DNA of 64,000 nucleotides, from NCBI GenBank assembly GCA_012959395.1, contig DUDG01000018.1, forward strand, positions 43,244 through 107,243, given 5' to 3'. The translations under genes were made by a program, and so were the position numbers. Below, one piece after another: positions 27,219 to 35,418 of the stretch. The notes beneath the pieces were generated by a model that saw nothing but the letters and a program-made list of their open reading frames with translations, was not told the DNA's origin and made no database searches. This DNA is from Flavobacteriaceae bacterium (lineage in GTDB: Bacteria > Bacteroidota > Bacteroidia > Flavobacteriales > Flavobacteriaceae). The first letter of the stretch is position 1, and each line of letters begins with the position of its first letter.

Positions 27219-27509
27219 ATGGAAACATTAAATAAAAACTGGTTTGCGTTTACACTTATTGCTGTAATATTTGGCACTATTGGATTTTTACTTGGAAATC
27301 AAAATAAAAGCCACAATTGTCCAATGATGAAAGGTCATCACAAAATGATGTCTATGGATGACAAAATGAATATTGGAAAATCTATGTTTATGCTAAAAGA
27401 TTTTAAAGATGGAGATATTGAATGGATTGAGGATATCGACATTCATAAAGAAGAAGGAGAAGATGGAGAGAAGAAAATACAAGTAAGAGTAAAAGCAAAA
27501 AAAGATTAA
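27219..27509 (+). CDS. Small membrane-anchored His/Met-rich protein
   Basis: A 96-residue protein: membrane helix at about 9-25, then a Met/His/Cys-rich segment (SHNCPMMKGHHKMMSMDDKM, 31-50), then an acidic stretch and a basic tail. The His/Met cluster could bind copper or another soft metal in the periplasm, but this is inferred from composition alone. It is preceded by about 180 nt of A/T-rich DNA and stands alone. No family recognised. Confidence 0.6.
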   Translation: METLNKNWFAFTLIAVIFGTIGFLLGNQNKSHNCPMMKGHHKMMSMDDKMNIGKSMFMLKDFKDGDIEWIEDIDIHKEEGEDGEKKIQVRVKAKKD

Positions 27510-27575
27510 ATTCAATTTTAAGTAGGTTTTGATTATTATAAATAAGTTTAACCTACTTACGTGAATTAGAAATTC

Positions 27576-27620
27576 CTGAATTAAAAGCAGAAGATATGCC
27601 TATGGTCTGAGTTTTGGAAT
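27576..27620. repeat. Dispersed imperfect repeat, copy 2
   Basis: CTGAATTAAAAGCAGAAGAT followed by ATGCCTATGGT. It matches copy 1 at most positions through the ATGCCTATG box and the following TTGGAA. It overlaps the 3' end of a small ORF on the minus strand. Confidence 0.5.
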
Positions 27621-27786
27621 TAAATACTCTAAAATAAAAGCAACTAAACAACATATGCCAATAGTCAAAAGATATCCTTCTTCATCGCTAATTCCCATAT
27701 AATTATCCCCTAAATGAGATGTTGAAAGAATGATTCCTGTAAACAATAAAAAGTAAAAAAAGAATTTTGAATAATACTTTTCTCAT
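27600..27786 (-). pseudogene. Possible frameshifted small membrane protein
   Basis: An ATG at 27786 opens a short hydrophobic N-terminus (RKVLFKILFLLF), but the frame runs out after about 27 codons. The neighbouring frame, entered at a run of seven T, continues coherently with TGIILSTSHLGDNYMGIS, then EEGYLLTIGICCLVAFILEYLIPKLRP to TAG at 27600-27602. A one-base shift in the poly-T would join the two into a roughly 60-residue two-helix protein. It may be a real frameshift, a sequencing or assembly error, or a protein starting at an internal TTG or ATG. Confidence 0.3.
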
Positions 27787-27789
27787 TTT

Positions 27790-28239
27790 TTATTCTCTTT
27801 TTGAAAATGGAATAATTATATCATTTTCTACATAATTTTTTAAACCATTTAGCAACATTGCCCAACAAAAAGATGTTCTTCTAAAATGGTTATTACAATT
27901 TTTCCAACCTGTATGTCGAAATTTTAGTAAAATTTCAGATTCTTGTTTCTCTAAATCAAATCCAAAAGATGTTAAATTCCAATCTTGGTCAGAATTAATC
28001 ATTATAATATAAAAAGATTTGTACTTATGTGCTTTCTCTACTTTTCCATACCAATCATTTTCTTCTCCGAAATAAAAATTATAAATTTCATTTTTTTTTA
28101 AAATGCCATCACATTTTAATGGCCACCAATTAACTAAATGTTTGGGATTAGAAATAGCATCATAAACACGTTCTATAGAAGATTCTATTTTTAAATCGTG
28201 ATAAATTGAAAAAGAATTATTTAAAATCATTTTTATCAT
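27790..28239 (-). CDS. SRPBCC (AHSA1/START-like) domain protein
   Basis: A 149-residue cytosolic protein with the helix-grip fold pattern: SIERVYDAISNPKHLVNWWPLKCDG near the N-terminus, alternating strands in the middle and a long C-terminal helix (FCWAMLLNGLKNYVEN). AHSA1-like proteins bind hydrophobic ligands or help Hsp90; many have unknown roles. It lies in the accessory patch, reading away from tRNA-His. Confidence 0.75.
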   Translation of the reverse strand: MIKMILNNSFSIYHDLKIESSIERVYDAISNPKHLVNWWPLKCDGILKKNEIYNFYFGEENDWYGKVEKAHKYKSFYIIMINSDQDWNLTSFGFDLEKQESEILLKFRHTGWKNCNNHFRRTSFCWAMLLNGLKNYVENDIIIPFSKRE

Positions 28240-28258
28240 AAAATAAATATAAGAATTG

Positions 28259-28290
28259 CTGAATTAAAGGAAGAAGATTGCCTATTCTTA
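28259..28290. repeat. Dispersed imperfect repeat, copy 3 (divergent)
   Basis: CTGAATTAAAGGAAGAAGAT followed by TGCCTATTC. Weaker match than copies 1 and 2, but in the same orientation and also directly upstream or downstream of an accessory gene. Confidence 0.35.
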
Positions 28291-28305
28291 ATTTTCACTA
28301 AATTG

Positions 28306-28327
28306 TAGTTGCCAAATAGTTGCCAAG
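28306..28327. repeat. Paired direct repeat TAGTTGCCAA near tRNA-His
   Basis: TAGTTGCCAAA at 28306-28316 is followed at once by TAGTTGCCAAG at 28317-28327. The pair lies about 77 nt beyond the 3' end of tRNA-His, where integrase arm sites or attachment remnants are typically found. Similar pairs lie at 8147-8170 and 60428-60450. Confidence 0.45.
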
Positions 28328-28363
28328 AATTCATACCTTTAAGTAAGTTCTTTGTTAATATCT

Positions 28364-28396
28364 AAAACAAAAAAACCCCCAATTTCTTGAGGGTTT
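28364..28396 (-). terminator. Intrinsic terminator downstream of tRNA-His
   Basis: Read on the minus strand, AAACCCTCAA pairs with TTGGGGGTTT across a GAAA loop (one mismatch), followed by a T run. The core matches the terminator at 25362-25397. Confidence 0.65.
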
Positions 28397-28403
28397 AAAT
28401 CTG

Positions 28404-28478
28404 GGTGGAAGACCGGTCTCGAACCGGCGACCTCCTGAACCACAATCAGGCGCTCTAACCAACTGAGCTACAACCACC
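28404..28478 (-). tRNA. tRNA-His (GTG)
   Basis: On the minus strand a cloverleaf is readable: D-arm GCTCAGTTGGTTAGAGC, anticodon stem-loop CCTGATTGTGGTTCAGG with anticodon GTG, and T-arm GCCGGTTCGAGACCGGT. An extra G precedes position 1 (28478) and can pair with C73, the identity mark of tRNA-His. CCA is not encoded. Two T-T mismatches occur in the acceptor stem. Confidence 0.93.
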
Positions 28479-28525
28479 ATTTAACAAGCCGCAAATTTAA
28501 AAGAATACTTAGATATATGAAACTT

Positions 28526-29251
28526 TTATTTAAGATCGTTTAAGTTATTTATACCAATAACTCTATTTGTAGTAAATCCTTCTGCATTTTCAACTCCAAT
28601 TAATCTTCCTAAATCAGAAGAACGACTTATAACATTTTCAATAAAATTTATTTTACTAATTAATGTCTCTGGTTCTTTACTGCTTGGATTATAAAATTGT
28701 GAAGAATAAGCTTTAATAGCTTTTAATTTTAACTCTATATATCCGGAAATATCAACTAAGAAATCAGGAGAAGAGTTTTTCCATTGAATGTAATGGTACA
28801 CATTTTTTGGTCTCCATTCAATTTGAATCACACCATCAATCTTAGTTTTAATTTTTGAAAGTCCACTTAAAAAACATGAATTACTTACTAAATTAGCTCC
28901 TTTAGGATGATCAATATGCCTATCATCTTGTGCATTACAAAGTACTATTTCCGGTCTATATTTTCTAATACATCTAATAACTTTCATTTGATGAGATTCG
29001 TCACTAACAAAAAATCCATCTTTGAAATTTAAATTTTCCCTTATAGACACACCTAAAATTTTGGAAGCCATTTTAGATTCTAAATCTCTAGTTTCTGGTG
29101 TACCTCTCGTCCCTAACTCACCTCTAGTCAAGTCAATTATACCTACTTTTTTTCCAAAATAAATTTCTTTTGCAATAGTACCTCCACAACCAAGTTCAAC
29201 ATCATCTGGATGAGCACCAAAAGCCAATATATCTAATTTATTTTCTTTCAT
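28526..29251 (-). CDS. bshB1: Bacillithiol biosynthesis deacetylase BshB1
   Basis: A 241-residue zinc deacetylase of the LmbE/PIG-L family that removes acetyl from GlcNAc-malate in bacillithiol synthesis. AHPDDVELGCGG (18-29) holds the zinc ligands His/Asp, and NAQDDRHIDHPKG the other His; TRGELGTRGTPETRD and HYIQWKN are typical of BshB1. The start overlaps the upstream PLP enzyme by 4 nt (ATGA), so the two are translationally coupled. Confidence 0.93.
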   Translation of the reverse strand: MKENKLDILAFGAHPDDVELGCGGTIAKEIYFGKKVGIIDLTRGELGTRGTPETRDLESKMASKILGVSIRENLNFKDGFFVSDESHQMKVIRCIRKYRPEIVLCNAQDDRHIDHPKGANLVSNSCFLSGLSKIKTKIDGVIQIEWRPKNVYHYIQWKNSSPDFLVDISGYIELKLKAIKAYSSQFYNPSSKEPETLISKINFIENVISRSSDLGRLIGVENAEGFTTNRVIGINNLNDLK

Positions 29252-30393
29252 AAACTATTAAATGCCTGAGTTAAATCATTTTCTATATCTATATAATCTT
29301 CAATACCAACGGAGAATCTTAACAAACCATCAGAAATACCATATATTTTTCTTTGTTCTTTGGATATTTTTGAATGTGATGTTAATGAAGGTGAACATAT
29401 GGTTGATTCTACACCTCCCAAGCTCATAACTGGTTTAATCAATTTTAATAATCTTGTAAAATCAGCTGCCTTATCTTCTTTTTTTAAAACAAAAGATAGC
29501 ATTCCTCCAAATCCCTTCATTTGGGTTTTTGCCAGTTCATGTTGAGGATGAGTTTCTAAGCCAGGATAATAAACAGACTCAACACTATCGTTATTATTTA
29601 AAAATTTGGCAATTTTTAAAGCATTTTCATTTTGAGCCTTAACTCTTAGAGAAAGAGTCTTAATACTTCTTTCTAATAGCCAAACTGTATACTCACTTAA
29701 ATTCCCTCCATAGTTTATAGAAGATTCAATAATTTTTTCAATTTTAGAACTTGAAGAAGCGATAGCGCCAGCTAAAATATCACTATGGCCACCCAAATAC
29801 TTTGTTGCACTGTGTAAAACTATGTCAATCCCAAAATCAATTGGATTTTGATTTATTGGACTAGCAAAAGTATTGTCAATTACAGATATTAAATTATATT
29901 TTTTAGAAAAATCAGCAATTCCTTTTAAATCAATTACTTGAAGTAAGGGATTGCTTGGTGATTCTATATAAATGATTTTTGTATTACTTTTTAACTCTAA
30001 TTCAAAATCTTTAATTTCTAGACTTTCTACTAAAGTGTAATCTATACTAAACTTTTTGAATTCTTTGATAACTAAATTAATTGTTCCACCATATAATGAT
30101 GACTGAAATAAAACATGATCACCTGATTTCAAAAAAGAAAACAAAGAAGTAAATATTGCTGCAATACCAGATCCAAATACGAGTGCTGATTCACATTTTT
30201 CTAATTGAGCAATTTTTTTTGAAAGTGCCAGTTGGTTTGGTGTGTTAAAATACCTAGGATATTTATAGTCTTCCACATCCAAATAGCTATAAGCAGTAGA
30301 AGGATATACAGGAGTAATAGCACCCTTATAATTATCATCAATTAAATCACCAGAGTGTACACATTTAGTGGTGATTCCAGAATTCTTTTTCAT
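29248..30393 (-). CDS. Trans-sulfuration PLP enzyme (cystathionine gamma-synthase/lyase family)
   Basis: A 381-residue Cys/Met-metabolism enzyme. FGSGIAAIF starts the large domain, SATKYLGGHSD carries the PLP Lys, and SLGGVESTICSPSLTSHS binds the substrate carboxylate. Family members make cystathionine from an activated homoserine and Cys, or cleave cystathionine; these cannot be told apart reliably by motif. Coupling with bshB1, which needs Cys for its product pathway, suggests supply of Cys or Met. It lies 5 nt after the glutathione-peroxidase gene. Confidence 0.9.
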   Translation of the reverse strand: MKKNSGITTKCVHSGDLIDDNYKGAITPVYPSTAYSYLDVEDYKYPRYFNTPNQLALSKKIAQLEKCESALVFGSGIAAIFTSLFSFLKSGDHVLFQSSLYGGTINLVIKEFKKFSIDYTLVESLEIKDFELELKSNTKIIYIESPSNPLLQVIDLKGIADFSKKYNLISVIDNTFASPINQNPIDFGIDIVLHSATKYLGGHSDILAGAIASSSSKIEKIIESSINYGGNLSEYTVWLLERSIKTLSLRVKAQNENALKIAKFLNNNDSVESVYYPGLETHPQHELAKTQMKGFGGMLSFVLKKEDKAADFTRLLKLIKPVMSLGGVESTICSPSLTSHSKISKEQRKIYGISDGLLRFSVGIEDYIDIENDLTQAFNSL

Positions 30394-30398
30394 TCAAA

Positions 30399-30950
30399 TT
30401 AACTTTTAATCCAATCTACAACCGAAGAATCATCTGGTTTAGTTTTAGGAGAAATTATTTTAACTAAATAGCCATTCTCATCAATTAAATATTTTTGAAA
30501 ATTCCATTTTACAGAAGAATTTTTATAACCATTCTTATTTTTTTCAGTTAGAAACTTATATATAGGATGTATTGAAGATCCTCTAACGGATATTTTTTCC
30601 ATCATTGGAAATGTTACTCCATAATTTTCTGAACAAAATTTAGCAATTTCCTCATTTGAACCAGGTTCTTGCCACAAAAAGTTATTAGAAGGAAAGCCTA
30701 CTATTATAAAATTTTCAGGCCCATATTCTTTATACATTTTTTCTAAAATCTCATATTGATATGTTAAACCACATTTAGAAGCTGTATTTACTACCATTAC
30801 TTTCTTTCCCTTCAAGGTAGACATATTAAATTTTTTACCATTTAAGGCTGTAACTTCAAATTGATGAATGCTTTGTTTCATTTGTTTAAAATTCTGTGTT
30901 AAACCAAATTGACTTGATAAAACAATTAATATTAAGATTATTTTTTTCAT
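30399..30950 (-). CDS. Exported glutathione-peroxidase-family thiol peroxidase
   Basis: A 183-residue thioredoxin-fold peroxidase with an N-terminal signal peptide (KKIILILIVLSSQFG, cleavage near 19). NTASKCGLT has the peroxidatic Cys60; WNFQKYLID is the family C-terminal motif holding the active-site Trp and Asn; GFPSNNFLWQEPGS supplies the Gln-like element. With no Sec, such bacterial enzymes use thioredoxin. It probably reduces peroxides in the periplasm. Confidence 0.9.
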   Translation of the reverse strand: MKKIILILIVLSSQFGLTQNFKQMKQSIHQFEVTALNGKKFNMSTLKGKKVMVVNTASKCGLTYQYEILEKMYKEYGPENFIIVGFPSNNFLWQEPGSNEEIAKFCSENYGVTFPMMEKISVRGSSIHPIYKFLTEKNKNGYKNSSVKWNFQKYLIDENGYLVKIISPKTKPDDSSVVDWIKS

Positions 30951-30987
30951 ATATACTATTGTATCAAATCTTATGCCAGTTTAAGAT

Positions 30988-31263
30988 TTAAATAATTTCG
31001 GCAGATAATCCAGCTTCTAACAGCATTGTACATTTTGGTTTTAAATTAGAATAAGAACCAGATTTAACAATACATTTACCTTTATAATGCACAATTAATG
31101 AGCATTGTTCAGCCTGCTCAGCTGTATGGTTACAAACTCTAATAAGAGTTTTAATCACATGTCCAAAGGTATTAACATCATCATTATAAAGTATGATCTC
31201 ATTTTCATGAGCAAGATCAGCTTCTTCTAAAGTTTTCTCTGATGTTTTTTCTTTAGTACTCAT
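30988..31263 (-). CDS. clpS: ClpS, adaptor for the Clp protease
   Basis: A 91-residue N-degron adaptor that hands proteins with Leu, Phe, Tyr or Trp N-termini to ClpAP/ClpCP. ILYNDDVNTFGHVI (24-37) forms the N-end binding pocket and its Asn-Asp pair; AEQAEQCSLIVHYKGKCIV covers the helix and His. Length is typical. Located between the tpiA and gpx genes with 28-37 nt gaps. Confidence 0.93.
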   Translation of the reverse strand: MSTKEKTSEKTLEEADLAHENEIILYNDDVNTFGHVIKTLIRVCNHTAEQAEQCSLIVHYKGKCIVKSGSYSNLKPKCTMLLEAGLSAEII

Positions 31264-31291
31264 AACTGTACTAAATTACAAAATTTTAAAT

Positions 31292-32041
31292 CTAGCTGTT
31301 TACTTTTATAATTTCATTAAAATCAGAAGCCAATAAAGCAGCCCCACCTATTAATCCACCATCAACGTCTTTTTTACTAAAAATTTCATTGGCATTTGAA
31401 GGTTTAACACTTCCTCCATACAATATAGAAATACTTTCAGAAACTGATTCATCATAACATTTAGAAATACAATTTCTTACATATTGATGCATTTCTTGCG
31501 CTTGCTCAGGACTTGCTGTTTCTCCAGTTCCTATAGCCCAAACTGGTTCATAAGCCAAAATAATATTTTCCCAAGATTCTTTTTTTAACTTCAAAACAGT
31601 ATTTTCAAGTTGATTTTTAACTATATCAAAATGTTTGTTAGACTTTCTATCTTTTAAATCTTCACCAAAACAAAAAATAATATTCATACCTGCATCTAAA
31701 GTGCATCTTACTTTTTCAAACAAGACAATGTCATCTTCATTAAAATATGCTCTTCTTTCTGAGTGACCAATTAAAGTAGTTGAAATCCCGATACTTTTTA
31801 ACATATCGATTGAAACTTCACCAGTGTAAGCGCCTTTACTTTTTTGATGAACATTTTGAGAAATAACCTCTATCTGATAATCTTCTAAAAGATCCTTAGA
31901 GATTTTTAAAAATGGGAAGGCAGGAGCAATCATAACACAAACTCCTTTAGATTCTAAATTTTTTAAATCTTCAATCAATGACATAGTTTGATCTAAATCG
32001 TTATTCATTTTCCAATTTCCAGCTACAATCTTTTTTCTCAT
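31292..32041 (-). CDS. tpiA: Triosephosphate isomerase
   Basis: A 249-residue TIM barrel that interconverts dihydroxyacetone phosphate and glyceraldehyde-3-phosphate. GNWKMN holds Asn and the catalytic Lys, IGHSERRAYF the catalytic His, AYEPVWAIGTG the catalytic Glu, and GGLIGGAAL the phosphate loop. In many Bacteroidota prmA lies between tpiA and clpS; here it is absent from that place. 15 nt after the ABC permease. Confidence 0.96.
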   Translation of the reverse strand: MRKKIVAGNWKMNNDLDQTMSLIEDLKNLESKGVCVMIAPAFPFLKISKDLLEDYQIEVISQNVHQKSKGAYTGEVSIDMLKSIGISTTLIGHSERRAYFNEDDIVLFEKVRCTLDAGMNIIFCFGEDLKDRKSNKHFDIVKNQLENTVLKLKKESWENIILAYEPVWAIGTGETASPEQAQEMHQYVRNCISKCYDESVSESISILYGGSVKPSNANEIFSKKDVDGGLIGGAALLASDFNEIIKVNS

Positions 32042-32056
32042 TTTTAAATTTTTAGT

Positions 32057-33130
32057 TTAATTAAATTTAATTCTTGGATCTAACCAAGTATAGATAATGT
32101 CGACAAATATATTAATCAATATGAAAATCATCGCTATAGTTAATACTGAGCCTATTAATACTGGCACATCTAAATTATTTAATGAATCTACAATTTCTTT
32201 TCCAAGACCATTCCATCCAAAAATATATTCTACAAATACAGAACCTGCAAGCATGCTAGCAAACCAACCTGACAATGCAGTTACAACAGGATTTAATGAA
32301 TTTTTTATTGCATGATTCTTAATAACATTAAATTTTGATAAACCTTTTGAGTATGCAGTTGTAATATAGTTTTGAGATAAAACTTTTAAAAGTGAATTTC
32401 TCATCATTTGAGAAATAACTGCTATTGGTCTGATTCCTAAAACCAAAGAAGGTAAAATCAAATTTTTTAATTGAAGTGTCATATTTTCTCCATAATCATC
32501 TAATTCATATAAGCTTCCAGTCATATTTAAGCCTGTCAAATCACTCAAAACATATCCAAATAACCAAGCAAATATTATAGCGCTAAAAAAAGAGGGGATA
32601 CTCATTCCTAGAGTACTCAAAAATTGAATTAAATAATCTATCCAAGAATTTTTGTTAATTGCAGAAAAAATTCCTAGTAATAATCCAATCACAATCGCAA
32701 TAAATATAGATGCTATAGCCAAGACAATAGTATTTGGTAATGTATTTTTAATTATTTCTGAGACTGAAATTCCATTTTTTTGATAGGATTCTCTCAAATA
32801 AGGTGCTTTAATCACTAAATTAAATTTTTCAAAACTTGCAATTTTAAAAAAATAATATTTATCAATTGTCAGATAAGAAAGATTATTTGGATCGTTTAAA
32901 TGAAATGAAAGGGGAGATAAATCATTTAAATAATATAGATATTGAACAGAAACTGGTTTATCAAAACCATATTTTTTTTTTATAATCATTAATTGATCTG
33001 TATTTTCATTTTGATCCAACATCATTTGTGCAGGATCTCCTGGTAATACATTAAATAGAAAAAAAACTATGGTTACCACTCCAAAGAGTGTTAAAAACAT
33101 ATTAAATATTTTTTTTCCAACCCAAAACAT
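32057..33130 (-). CDS. ABC transporter permease, DppB/OppB family
   Basis: A 357-residue inner-membrane permease for peptides or nickel-type substrates. The N-terminus FNMFLTLFGVVTIVFFLFNVLPGDP is the DppB-family start, and the EAA-type cytoplasmic loop is at about 230-260 (NYITTAYSKGLSKFNVIKNH). An extended periplasmic insert (about 40-130) occurs in Bacteroidota members. The partner permease, ATPases and binding protein are not adjacent, so the rest of the transporter must lie elsewhere. Confidence 0.85.
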   Translation of the reverse strand: MFWVGKKIFNMFLTLFGVVTIVFFLFNVLPGDPAQMMLDQNENTDQLMIIKKKYGFDKPVSVQYLYYLNDLSPLSFHLNDPNNLSYLTIDKYYFFKIASFEKFNLVIKAPYLRESYQKNGISVSEIIKNTLPNTIVLAIASIFIAIVIGLLLGIFSAINKNSWIDYLIQFLSTLGMSIPSFFSAIIFAWLFGYVLSDLTGLNMTGSLYELDDYGENMTLQLKNLILPSLVLGIRPIAVISQMMRNSLLKVLSQNYITTAYSKGLSKFNVIKNHAIKNSLNPVVTALSGWFASMLAGSVFVEYIFGWNGLGKEIVDSLNNLDVPVLIGSVLTIAMIFILINIFVDIIYTWLDPRIKFN

Positions 33131-33136
33131 AAAAAA

Positions 33137-33679
33137 TTAATTATCTTGTAAATGAATTAAAGCAAAAACGGAATAATTAATCATATCTTGATAATTAGCA
33201 TCTATACCCTCACTAACAAGTGTTTTTCCTTTATTATCTTCAATTTGTTTAATTCTTAATATTTTTTGAATTATTAAATCAGTTAATGAACTTACTCTCA
33301 TGTCTCTCCAAGCTTCACCATAATCATGGTTTTTATTTTCCATTAATGACTTAGTTTCTGTTAAATGATTATCATATAACTCAAGAGCCATTTCTAAATT
33401 TAAATCAGGAGTTTCTACAATTCCCTTTTGAATTTGAATTAATGACATTATAGAATAATTAATTATTCCAATAAATTCAGACGATTGACCTTCATCAACT
33501 TTTCTGACTTTCTTTGTTTGTAAACCTCTTATTCTTTGTGCTTTAATGAATATTTGATCTGTTAGAGAAGTTAATCTTAGAATTCTCCATGCACTACCAT
33601 AGTCTTTCGTTTTTTTTATAAAAAGATCTCTACAAACTGTAGTAACTTTATCGTATTGATTTGAAGTTTTAGCTGCCAA
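33137..33679 (-). CDS. DUF1599 family protein
   Basis: A 180-residue cytosolic protein made of two copies of the DUF1599 module: CRDLFIKKTKDYGSAWR ... SLTDQIFIKAQRIRG (residues 16-55) and LMENKNHDYGEAWRDMR ... SLTDLIIQKILRIKQ (about 105-150). The family is associated with nucleotide modification but has no firm function. The start is a TTG at 33679; the family start shortly before the QYD motif supports it, and no in-frame ATG fits. It faces the folP promoter. Confidence 0.85.
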   Translation of the reverse strand: MAAKTSNQYDKVTTVCRDLFIKKTKDYGSAWRILRLTSLTDQIFIKAQRIRGLQTKKVRKVDEGQSSEFIGIINYSIMSLIQIQKGIVETPDLNLEMALELYDNHLTETKSLMENKNHDYGEAWRDMRVSSLTDLIIQKILRIKQIEDNKGKTLVSEGIDANYQDMINYSVFALIHLQDN

Positions 33680-33700
33680 ATTTTTTTTATATAAATTTCG

Positions 33701-33732
33701 TTGAAAATAATGAAATAGGTAGTTTAGTTTTG
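33701..33732 (+). promoter_or_regulatory. Bacteroidota-type promoter for folP
   Basis: A -33 TTG (33701-33703) and a -7 TAGTTTTG (33725-33732) are separated by 21 bp, inside the 17-23 bp allowed for sigma-A promoters of this phylum. The folP ATG lies 30 nt downstream. Confidence 0.55.
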
Positions 33733-33762
33733 TAAAAGTTATTAAAAAAAATTAAAATCCAA

Positions 33763-34593
33763 ATGACGCTTAACATTAATGGAATTCTTCTTGACTTATC
33801 AAAACCTAAAATAATGGGAATTTTAAATATAACTCCAGATTCATTTTATGATGGTGGAGTCTATAACTCAGATAATAAAATACTAAATCAAGTTGAAAAA
33901 ATGTTATTAGAAGGTGCGGATATAATAGATATTGGTGGTTATAGTTCTAGACCAGGAGCCAAAGAATTGACTATTAAACAAGAAACTAACAGAATAATTC
34001 CAATTATAGAATTAATTGTTAAAAAATTTGAAAATGTAATTATTTCAGTTGATACTTTTAGAAGTGAAATTGCTAAAAAAGCTATTAAGTCTGGTGCTTC
34101 AATCATCAATGATATTTCTGGAGGAGAAATTGATAATAATATGTACAAAGTTGTAGGTGAATTAAAAGTGCCTTATGTAATTATGCATATGAAAGGTGTA
34201 CCAAAAGACATGCAGAATAATCCTAAATATGATGATATAGTAAATGATATTGTTCGAAATCTATCTTACAAGATAGATCTTGCAAAAAAAGCTGGTATTC
34301 TAGATATAATAATTGACCCAGGGTTTGGGTTTGGAAAAACCTTAGAACAGAATTTTAAAATTTTAGAAAATTTATCATTTTTTAAGCAACTTGAACAACC
34401 CATAATGGTAGGAGTATCAAGAAAATCAATGATTTATAAATTATTAGAGATTTCTCCTAAAGATGCTTTAAACGGGACCACTTGTTTAAATTCTATTTCT
34501 CTAAATAATGGAGCTAATATAATTAGGGTTCATGATGTAAAAGAGGCAAAAGAAGTAGTTAACTTAATAAGTTTTATGAAAGAAAATTCTTAA
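33763..34593 (+). CDS. folP: Dihydropteroate synthase
   Basis: A 276-residue TIM barrel that joins p-aminobenzoate to dihydropterin pyrophosphate in folate synthesis; target of sulfonamides. MGILNITPDSFYDGG (18-32) is the first DHPS signature, GADIIDIGGYSSRPG the second, IIDPGFGFGKT the pyrophosphate/pterin site, and GVSRKSM holds the conserved Lys and Ser-Arg. It is followed after 36 nt by cdaA on the same strand. Confidence 0.96.
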   Translation: MTLNINGILLDLSKPKIMGILNITPDSFYDGGVYNSDNKILNQVEKMLLEGADIIDIGGYSSRPGAKELTIKQETNRIIPIIELIVKKFENVIISVDTFRSEIAKKAIKSGASIINDISGGEIDNNMYKVVGELKVPYVIMHMKGVPKDMQNNPKYDDIVNDIVRNLSYKIDLAKKAGILDIIIDPGFGFGKTLEQNFKILENLSFFKQLEQPIMVGVSRKSMIYKLLEISPKDALNGTTCLNSISLNNGANIIRVHDVKEAKEVVNLISFMKENS

Positions 34594-34629
34594 AACTATT
34601 TTAATTACTTTTATAGAAATTATAAATTT

Positions 34630-35418
34630 TTGGAAATACAATCACTCTTTTATGATATTTTAATACCTGTTATTGATGTAATACTAGTAGGTCTAATGTT
34701 ATATTATGTATATAAACTTGTTAGAGGAACAGCTGCAATTAATATTTTTTTAGGTTTTGTTATTATATATATAATTTGGTGGCTAACAGAACTTGTTAAT
34801 ATGCCTATTTTAAGTAATATTCTAGGTGGATTTATAAGCGTTGGGGTGATTGCTTTAATCGTAGTTTTTCAACAAGAAATCAGAAAGTTTCTTCTTTTAC
34901 TTGGATCTTCAAATTTTACTAATAATAAAAACATTATAAAAAAATTCAATCTCTTATTTAGAATTACAAAAAAACAAACATTAATGAATATTGAAGAATT
35001 AATTAATGCATGCGAAATATTTAAAAAAAATAAGACTGGTGCTTTATTTGTTATTGAAAGAAACAATAGTTTAGACTTTGTGAGAAACACAGGTGATCAA
35101 TTAAATTTAGAAATCTCTACTCCCATTATTGAAAGTATATTTTTCAAAAACAGCCCATTGCATGATGGTGCAGTAATAATAGAAGGAAACTTCATAACAG
35201 GAGCAAGAGTTATTTTACCTATGTCTGAAAATGAAAATATTGATTCCAGGCTTGGTCTTAGACATAGAGCAGCATTTGGAATTACCGAAAAGACTGATGC
35301 AATTGCAATTGTAGTTTCTGAAGAAAAAGGAAAAATAACTTTTATAAAAAATGGTGAAATTCACCCTTATCAAAATATTGAAAATCTAAAAACTATGATA
35401 GAAGTTGAGATGACATAA
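34630..35418 (+). CDS. cdaA: Diadenylate cyclase CdaA (c-di-AMP synthase)
   Basis: A 262-residue membrane-bound cyclase making c-di-AMP from two ATP. Three N-terminal helices (about 8-30, 38-58, 60-85) are followed by the DAC domain; the catalytic motifs SPLHDGAVII and LGLRHRAAFG are intact. The start codon is TTG at 34630; the protein otherwise lacks an ATG that keeps the first helix. Folate-cdaA linkage is common in flavobacteria. The tail overlaps the convergent ABC gene by 26 nt. Confidence 0.93.
   Translation: MEIQSLFYDILIPVIDVILVGLMLYYVYKLVRGTAAINIFLGFVIIYIIWWLTELVNMPILSNILGGFISVGVIALIVVFQQEIRKFLLLLGSSNFTNNKNIIKKFNLLFRITKKQTLMNIEELINACEIFKKNKTGALFVIERNNSLDFVRNTGDQLNLEISTPIIESIFFKNSPLHDGAVIIEGNFITGARVILPMSENENIDSRLGLRHRAAFGITEKTDAIAIVVSEEKGKITFIKNGEIHPYQNIENLKTMIEVEMT

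Noticed and set aside
30394..30400. Possible SAM riboswitch before the trans-sulfuration enzyme gene
   Set aside because: Only 5 nt separate it from the preceding gene; no room for a leader structure.
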